From an uncultured Spirochaetaceae bacterium (GTDB lineage Bacteria > Spirochaetota > Spirochaetia > Sphaerochaetales > Sphaerochaetaceae), in NCBI GenBank assembly GCA_944389105.1, contig CALXLD010000014.1, positions 1 to 40,472 on the forward strand: a stretch of 40,472 nucleotides of DNA. Reading direction: 5' to 3'. Positions 35,836-40,472 of the stretch are shown here, piece after piece. Each line of letters starts with the position of its first letter. Within the stretch, counting starts at the first letter, position 1. The notes under the pieces are model-generated. The model saw only the letters and a list, made by a program, of their open reading frames with translations. It was not told the DNA's origin and ran no database searches. Position numbers and translations under genes: made by a program.

Positions 35836-35903
35836 TTAGCTAACTGAAGTTATTGACTGCTAACTTACATTAGCGTAGACTAACTGTCGTTAGCGGGAGC
35901 TAA
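35836..35903 (+). promoter_or_regulatory. DtxR-type operator cluster over the feo promoter
   Basis: Four perfect dyads of TTAGC/GCTAA type lie side by side: TTAGCTAA at 35836-35843, GCTAA-N6-TTAGC at 35859-35874, CTAAC-N4-GTTAG at 35880-35893, and TTAGC-N4-GCTAA at 35890-35903. The half-sites resemble the DtxR/IdeR operator (TTAGG...CCTAA). They cover the promoter TTGACT (35853-35858) - 17 bp - TAGACT (35876-35881). Confidence 0.7.
35853..35881 (+). promoter_or_regulatory. Promoter of the feo operon
   Basis: TTGACT and TAGACT are separated by 17 bp and overlap the TTAGC/GCTAA dyads, so repressor binding should block RNA polymerase. Confidence 0.6.
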
Positions 35904-35921
35904 TCCTGCGGAGGTCAAATG

Positions 35922-36131
35922 ATGCCATTATCGATGATCGGAATTGGTAACAGCGGAAAGATCCTGAAGATTTCAGGTTCAGGAGAAATAAGAAGATTTC
36001 TGAAGAATCTTGGTTTCATAGAGGGCAGGGAAGTTACAGTCCTGTCGGACCTTGGAGGGGATGTCATTGTCGGCGTTCTCGATTCACGTGTTGCAATCAA
36101 CAGGGACATGGCTCGCCACATCTATGTGTGA
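35922..36131 (+). CDS. feoA: FeoA family protein (first copy)
   Basis: The 69-residue SH3-like FeoA protein reads 'GSGEIRRFLKNLGFIEGREVTVLS' and ends 'VAINRDMARHIYV', the usual FeoA pattern. FeoA is a small cytosolic partner of the ferrous iron transporter FeoB. GCGGAGG precedes two adjacent ATGs (35919 and 35922); 35922 has the better spacing. Two FeoA genes in tandem before feoB are present here. Confidence 0.92.
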   Translation: MPLSMIGIGNSGKILKISGSGEIRRFLKNLGFIEGREVTVLSDLGGDVIVGVLDSRVAINRDMARHIYV

Positions 36132-36150
36132 GCACCCTGAGGGAGGATAT

Positions 36151-36369
36151 ATGACTTTAGGAGAAGCTCAGGTCGGGAGTACCGTTACTGTGCTGAAGAT
36201 TGAGGGTGATGGGGCTTACAAGCGTCGCATCATGGACATGGGAATAACCAAGGGGACTGAACTCTACATCAGGAAGGTTGCACCACTTGGTGATCCTGTT
36301 GAGATAACTGTCCGCGGTTATGAGCTGAGCGTCAGGAAAAATGATGCTTCCTGCGTCATTGTCAGATAG
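36151..36369 (+). CDS. FeoA family protein (second copy)
   Basis: The 72-residue FeoA-like protein has 'AQVGSTVTVLKIEGDGAYKRRIMDMGITKG' split across the usual pattern (residues 5-34), then 'PLGDPVEITVRGYELSVRK'. It starts 20 nt after the first copy with GGGAGG 4 nt upstream. Members of this family may bind the FeoB G domain; two copies may act together or be functionally distinct. Confidence 0.93.
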   Translation: MTLGEAQVGSTVTVLKIEGDGAYKRRIMDMGITKGTELYIRKVAPLGDPVEITVRGYELSVRKNDASCVIVR

Positions 36370-36381
36370 AGGAGGAATCGG

Positions 36382-38562
36382 ATGAGTATAAAGATGGCGC
36401 TTGCCGGAAATCCTAACTGTGGCAAGACAACAATGTTCAATGCACTTACCGGGGCCAATCAGTATGTTGGCAACTGGCCTGGGGTAACAGTTGAGAAGAA
36501 AGAAGGAAAGCTCAGGGATAAGAAGAATGGAGAGATTATAGTAACAGATCTTCCAGGTATCTATTCCCTCTCTCCCTATACGCTTGAGGAAGTTGTAAGC
36601 CGCGATTACATCCTTAAGGAAAATCCTGATGTTATTATCGATCTCGTTGATGCGACAAACATCGAGAGAAACCTTTATCTTACAACCCAGCTCATTGAAA
36701 CCGGGACTCCTGTTGTCATAGCGCTTAATATGGCGGATCTTCTTGAGAAGAGGGGCCTTAAAATCGATACAGGCCGCCTTTCGATGCTTCTGGGCTGTCC
36801 AGTGGTCGAGACGAGTGCTCTTAAGAAGAGCGGACTTGATGAGCTTATCTCCGTAGCTGTGAAGACGGCCCAGAAAAAGGAAATCAGAAAACCTCAGGAA
36901 ATCTTTTCCGGAGAAATAGAAAAGGCTGTTTCCAGAATTGAAGGCGATCTTCCTTCCGGCATAATCGATGCAAAGAGAAGATGGTATGCTGTCAAGGTCC
37001 TTGAGAATGATGAGAAGGTGATGGCAGAGCTGAGTCTCTCCGCATCAGCTTCTTCCGATGCAAGAAGCGCAAGAGAAGAGCTTGAGAAGGCCCATGATGA
37101 CACAATGGAGTCAGTCATCACTGACGAACGCTACAAATATATACAGAAGATAGTAAAGACAACTGTTGCGAAAAAGGGCGCTAAGCTCTCTGTTTCGGAT
37201 AAGATCGACAGGATTGTAACAAATAGGATCCTCGGTATTCCTATCTTTGTCCTCGTTATGTTCATTGTCTATTACATTTCTGTCACTACCGTTGGTACCT
37301 GGGTGACTGACTGGACCAATGATACATTCGGAGGATGGATTTCCGATCTATTTACATCCGGTCTTACAGCAATAGGCGCTGGTGATCTGGTCATAAGCCT
37401 GGTCGTAGATGGAATCATAGGAGGTCTTGTTGCTGTTCTTGGCTTTGTTCCGCAGATGGCGATTCTCTTCCTTTTCCTCTCGATTCTTGAGGATTGCGGT
37501 TACATGGTCAGGATCGCATTCGTAATGGATAGGGTATTCAGGCATTTCGGTCTTTCCGGAAAAAGCTTCATTCCTCTTCTGATTTCATCGGGCTGCGGTA
37601 TTCCTGGCATCATGGCTTCCAGGACAATTGAGCAGGATAATGACAGGCGCCTCACGATAATGACAGCTACCTTTGTCCCCTGCGGTGCAAAGCTGCCTGT
37701 TATTGCTCTGATGGCAGGCGTTATTGCTGGATCTGCTATGGGTTATGCTGAAGCTGCATGGGTTGCTCCTGCGATGTATTTCATAGGCATTGCTGCTGTT
37801 CTTATCTCTGCAATCATGCTTAAGAAGACGAAGCCTTTCAGCGGAAAGCCTGCACCATTTGTAATGGAGCTTCCTTCCTATCATATCCCATCAGCGAAAA
37901 CAGTGCTTCTCCATGTCTGGGAAAGACTCAAGGGCTTCATCATCAAGGCAGGAACTATTCTCTTCCTTGCATGTGTAGTCATGTGGTTCCTCTCCGGCTT
38001 CGGTTTCGGACCTGATGGATTTGGAATGGTAGAGGATTCGAATGATTCGCTTCTTGCAGCTATCGGAGGCATAATAGCTCCTATCTTTGCACCTCTCGGA
38101 TTCGGAGCATGGCAGCCTGTTGCAGCATCTCTTTCGGGATTCACTGCAAAGGAAGCAATTGTCTCAACGATGGGAGTGCTCGCAAATGTAGCAGGGGATG
38201 TTGAGGATGCCGCGAATGTCGCTCCAGGTGTTGCACTCTGGTTCCCAAGCGCCATCGCCGCTTTCAGTTTCCTTATGTTCAATCTTCTTGATTCTCCTTG
38301 TCTTGCTGCTATTGCGACAATGGCACAGCAGCTGCAGTCAAGAAAGTGGTTCTGGTTCGCTATAATCTTCCAGAATGTATTTGCTTATGTCCTTTCCCTG
38401 ATTGTCTATCAGATCGGAACGCTCATCGCAGGCGGTGGTTTTGGAATCGGTACAGCTGTTGCGTTCGTACTCCTTGCCGTAATGCTGTACATGCTTTTCA
38501 GACCAGATCCGTACAAGGACCAGAAGGTATATTCAAAACGTTCGCTTGAGGCGGCAAGCTGA
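36382..38562 (+). CDS. feoB: Ferrous iron transport protein FeoB
   Basis: FeoB is the GTP-dependent inner-membrane ferrous iron importer. The 726-residue protein starts with a G domain: G1 'GNPNCGKTTMFN' near residue 8, 'NWPGVTVEKKEG' (G2), 'TDLPGIYSLSP' (G3) and 'NMAD' (G4), then a helical GDI region and a membrane domain with about ten segments, including gate motifs 'SSGCGIPGI' and 'FVPCGAKLPV' with conserved Cys. Iron is imported under low-iron conditions relieved by the dyad cluster upstream. It starts 12 nt after the second feoA with AGGAGG. Confidence 0.97.
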   Translation: MSIKMALAGNPNCGKTTMFNALTGANQYVGNWPGVTVEKKEGKLRDKKNGEIIVTDLPGIYSLSPYTLEEVVSRDYILKENPDVIIDLVDATNIERNLYLTTQLIETGTPVVIALNMADLLEKRGLKIDTGRLSMLLGCPVVETSALKKSGLDELISVAVKTAQKKEIRKPQEIFSGEIEKAVSRIEGDLPSGIIDAKRRWYAVKVLENDEKVMAELSLSASASSDARSAREELEKAHDDTMESVITDERYKYIQKIVKTTVAKKGAKLSVSDKIDRIVTNRILGIPIFVLVMFIVYYISVTTVGTWVTDWTNDTFGGWISDLFTSGLTAIGAGDLVISLVVDGIIGGLVAVLGFVPQMAILFLFLSILEDCGYMVRIAFVMDRVFRHFGLSGKSFIPLLISSGCGIPGIMASRTIEQDNDRRLTIMTATFVPCGAKLPVIALMAGVIAGSAMGYAEAAWVAPAMYFIGIAAVLISAIMLKKTKPFSGKPAPFVMELPSYHIPSAKTVLLHVWERLKGFIIKAGTILFLACVVMWFLSGFGFGPDGFGMVEDSNDSLLAAIGGIIAPIFAPLGFGAWQPVAASLSGFTAKEAIVSTMGVLANVAGDVEDAANVAPGVALWFPSAIAAFSFLMFNLLDSPCLAAIATMAQQLQSRKWFWFAIIFQNVFAYVLSLIVYQIGTLIAGGGFGIGTAVAFVLLAVMLYMLFRPDPYKDQKVYSKRSLEAAS

Positions 38563-38573
38563 GGATTGTTCCA

Positions 38574-38774
38574 ATGGCAGATGTGATTATTCTTACAGCA
38601 ATAGGTGCATATATAGTCTTCCTTGTTTCCCATATGATCAGAAAGAGGAAAAAGGCTAAATCATCCTGTTCTTCCTGCTGCGGCATGTGTTCCGGCTGCA
38701 CAGGCTGTACAGGTGCATATTTCGACAAGCTGATCAGAGAAGCTTCTCTGAAAGCTAAGGAGAATGAAAGATGA
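38574..38774 (+). CDS. FeoB-associated Cys-rich membrane protein
   Basis: The 66-residue protein has one membrane helix (about residues 4-20), a basic patch, and six Cys within residues 32-45 ('SCSSCCGMCSGC'), as in the small family often encoded directly after feoB. It probably sits with the Cys cluster in the cytoplasm and may receive or chaperone iron. The stop codon overlaps the start of the next gene (ATGA). Confidence 0.85.
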   Translation: MADVIILTAIGAYIVFLVSHMIRKRKKAKSSCSSCCGMCSGCTGCTGAYFDKLIREASLKAKENER

Positions 38775-38893
38775 ACGGAGATGGTGGTGCTTCAATGTTC
38801 TATATGGTTGCCATTTTCCTCTTAGCCTATGCTGTAGGAATGTCCATCTACCTTACGGTGCAGAAAATAAGGAAAATCCGCAGGAGAAAATAA
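38771..38893 (+). CDS. 40-residue membrane peptide of the feo operon
   Basis: An intact frame of 40 codons encodes a short N-terminus, one hydrophobic helix (about residues 9-30) and a strongly basic tail (KIRKIRRRK), predicting an N-out/C-in topology. It overlaps the Cys-rich gene by ATGA and the next gene by TAATG, so all three are translationally coupled, which argues that it is translated. No cysteine and no family I recognise. Confidence 0.6.
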   Translation: MNGDGGASMFYMVAIFLLAYAVGMSIYLTVQKIRKIRRRK

Positions 38894-39258
38894 TGGTTGA
38901 CGCGATTATCATACTTATTGTCATTGTTCTTCTGTTCTTTGCGCTGAAAGGCAGTATCAGGCACTTCAAAGGCGATGGATCCTGCTGCAGAAGCTCTTCG
39001 TCTCTCATGAAAACGGATGAAAAGCATCTTGATGGTCCTGTCGTAGCTGTCAGAGAAGTCAGGATCAGCGGAATGCACTGCGAAAACTGTGCAGAGAAAG
39101 TCAGGCGCGCAGTTGATAGTATTGACGGAGCATCTGCTTCTGTGAATCTCAGCGAGGGTAAAGCCACAGTGAAGATGGACAGGAGAATTGATGATATCGT
39201 CATAAAAAGAAAGATTGAGGAAGCTGGATACAGTGTTGAATCAATCTCTCAGATCTGA
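38893..39258 (+). CDS. Membrane-tethered heavy-metal-associated (HMA) domain protein
   Basis: The 121-residue protein has a membrane helix at about residues 3-20, an adjacent Cys pair (31-32), a short linker and an HMA domain from about 52 with the metal-binding motif GMHCENC at residues 60-66, followed by the ferredoxin-like pattern ('VRRAVDSIDGASASVNLSEG', 'IEEAGYSVES'). HMA domains bind copper or other soft metals in most cases; its place in an iron operon suggests a metal-handling role near the membrane. It starts at the ATG overlapping the previous stop (TAATG). Confidence 0.8.
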   Translation: MVDAIIILIVIVLLFFALKGSIRHFKGDGSCCRSSSSLMKTDEKHLDGPVVAVREVRISGMHCENCAEKVRRAVDSIDGASASVNLSEGKATVKMDRRIDDIVIKRKIEEAGYSVESISQI

Positions 39259-39306
39259 CCTGTTATTCCCTAGAGGAAAAGAATATAGCAGGGATTATCA
39301 ATCTCG

Positions 39307-39335
39307 CTCCCGGATAAAACCGGGAGTCTTTGTTT
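39307..39335 (+). terminator. Intrinsic terminator of the feo operon
   Basis: CTCCCGG and CCGGGAG form a 7-bp stem with an ATAAAA loop, followed by TCTTTGTTT. It lies 50 nt after the HMA gene. Confidence 0.8.
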
Positions 39336-39472
39336 CACTAGATGGAACAATGTTTCATTTTAATTTGTATAATTCACTGTTATATTAGAATTTACATTTC
39401 AGATTATGATTGACCATAAGGCCCCGAATAGATAACATCATAGCGAAAAATATTGAAGTAGGAAGAAAGAAA

Positions 39473-40472
39473 ATGGCAGAAAAGAAAAAGTATGTTTATT
39501 TCTTCGGGGACGGAAAAGCCGAGGGAAGAGCCGATATGAAGGATCTTCTTGGAGGCAAGGGTGCAAATCTTGCAGACATGACATCAATCGGTCTTCCAGT
39601 TCCTCCAGGATTCACAATCACAACAGAAGCCTGTGCATACTGGGATCAGCACAAGGCTTATCCAGAAGGAATGAGGGAAGAAGTTCTCGATAATCTCAGA
39701 AAACTTGAGAAGATGATGGGAGCAAAGCTTGGAGATAAGGAGAATCCTCTCCTTGTATCTGTCCGTTCAGGTGCTGCTCAGTCAATGCCTGGCATGATGG
39801 ATACAGTTCTCAATCTTGGTCTTAATCCCGATTCACTTCAGGCTCTTATAAAGAAAACAGGCAACGAGCGTTTTGCATGGGACAGCTACCGCCGTTTCAT
39901 CCAGATGTTCGGCGATGTTGTAATGGGGGTTCCTCACTCAAGCTTTGAGTATGCGCTTCAGTCCGTAAAGGATGAGAATGGCAAGCATTTCGATACAGAG
40001 CTGGATGTCGATAATCTCAAGGAAGTCATCAAGCGCTATAACATCATCTACAAGAAAGCAACAGGTGAGGATTTCCCGACAGATCCTGAGTATCAGCTTT
40101 TCAAGACAATAGATGCCGTTTTCCGCTCATGGAACAATGACAGAGCTATCAAGTACAGACTCATGAATGATATCCGCGGTCTTCTTGGAACTGCTGTAAA
40201 CGTTCAGTCGATGGTCTTCGGAAACATGGGTGAGACTTCCGGTACTGGTGTTGCATTCACTCGTGACCCATCCTCCGGTGAGAACAAGTTCTTCGGTGAG
40301 TACCTCATGAATGCTCAGGGCGAGGATGTTGTTGCAGGTATCCGCACACCTCAGAAGATAGATACTCTTATGAAGGCAAACCCTGCTGTCTACGAGCAGC
40401 TTTGCAAGATCCGTGAGATTCTTGAGAAGCATTATCATGATATGCAGGATATAGAGTTCACAATCCAGGAAG
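39473..40472 (+). CDS. ppdK: Pyruvate, phosphate dikinase, 5' part
   Basis: PPDK interconverts pyruvate, ATP and phosphate with phosphoenolpyruvate, AMP and pyrophosphate in the cytoplasm. The 333 codons seen cover most of the N-terminal nucleotide-binding part: '[20 protein letters not shown]', '[13 protein letters not shown]', '[21 protein letters not shown]', '[20 protein letters not shown]' and '[14 protein letters not shown]'. The frame runs off the right edge, so the phosphohistidine and PEP domains are not visible. The ATG is preceded by a weak GGAAGAAAGA region. The enzyme is typical of anaerobic glycolysis with pyrophosphate. Confidence 0.97.
   Translation, partial: MAEKKKYVYFFGDGKAEGRADMKDLLGGKGANLADMTSIGLPVPPGFTITTEACAYWDQHKAYPEGMREEVLDNLRKLEKMMGAKLGDKENPLLVSVRSGAAQSMPGMMDTVLNLGLNPDSLQALIKKTGNERFAWDSYRRFIQMFGDVVMGVPHSSFEYALQSVKDENGKHFDTELDVDNLKEVIKRYNIIYKKATGEDFPTDPEYQLFKTIDAVFRSWNNDRAIKYRLMNDIRGLLGTAVNVQSMVFGNMGETSGTGVAFTRDPSSGENKFFGEYLMNAQGEDVVAGIRTPQKIDTLMKANPAVYEQLCKIREILEKHYHDMQDIEFTIQE

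Noticed and set aside
38321..38336. TGGCACAGCAGCTGCA has the GG-N10-GC spacing of a sigma54 promoter.
   Set aside because: It lies inside feoB, about 240 bp before the next start, with no enhancer-like dyads; the bases are explained by FeoB codons.

Overview
The window reads as a chromosomal core region of a spirochaete, about 45 percent GC and densely packed with operons. The gene content (mraZ-rsmH-ftsL-like-ftsW-ftsQ-ftsA-ftsZ, two Xer recombinases, hslVU, an FlhF-type GTPase, an NtrB/NtrC-type pair, the feo operon) and the order around ftsZ, a DprA-like gene, xer and hslVU recall treponemes. However, the flagellar operon that follows hslVU in treponemes is absent, and several wall-synthesis proteins are decayed. 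This points to a Sphaerochaeta-like, probably non-motile and non-spiral lineage; the taxonomy is an inference from gene content only.

Layout. 1-382: a terminator from an upstream gene and a possible small transcript. 383-3905 (+): a DegT-like protein lacking its PLP lysine, NAD kinase and RecN. 3882-8627: a GH57/DUF3536 protein (-), then DUF4912 and a GH57 branching-enzyme-like protein (+). 8841-15825 (+): the division cluster, starting with a well-formed promoter and MraZ boxes, running to ftsZ and a Xer recombinase. 15826-17182: a very AT-rich gap without a convincing gene. 17183-21791 (+): a divergent DprA-like protein, a second Xer, hslV, hslU, flhF. 21766-23766: a penicillin-binding-protein remnant without its transpeptidase domain (-) and a LysM protein with a dead LytM domain (+). 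23860-24057: a candidate small RNA with a strong terminator. 24094-33333: secA (-), then cvpA, DNA polymerase III delta', a histidine kinase, a sigma54 activator and a DinG-type helicase (+). 33355-35334: groES (-), a small unknown gene and a sigma70-family gene. 35410-39335: a DtxR-type regulator (-) and the feo operon (+) with three small membrane/cysteine proteins. 39473-end: ppdK, cut by the window edge.

The two most interesting stories are these. (1) The sigma70-family gene at 34399 has a textbook -24/-12 sigma54 promoter and, upstream, three 15-bp dyads at an exact 40-bp pitch. Together with the sigma54 activator encoded 3 kb away, this suggests an RpoN-to-alternative-sigma cascade analogous to Borrelia Rrp2-RpoN-RpoS. 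(2) The division and wall genes look hollowed out: FtsW has Ile where the SEDS catalytic Asp should be, a PBP keeps only its membrane anchor and pedestal, and a LytM domain has lost its zinc ligands. This fits a spirochaete that keeps FtsZ-based division but has lost cross-linking, and perhaps SEDS polymerisation, at least from these loci.

The feo operon is led by an unusually dense cluster of TTAGC/GCTAA dyads over its promoter and encodes tandem FeoA proteins, FeoB, a FeoB-associated Cys-rich protein, an apparently unnamed 40-residue membrane peptide and a membrane-tethered HMA domain, the last three translationally coupled.
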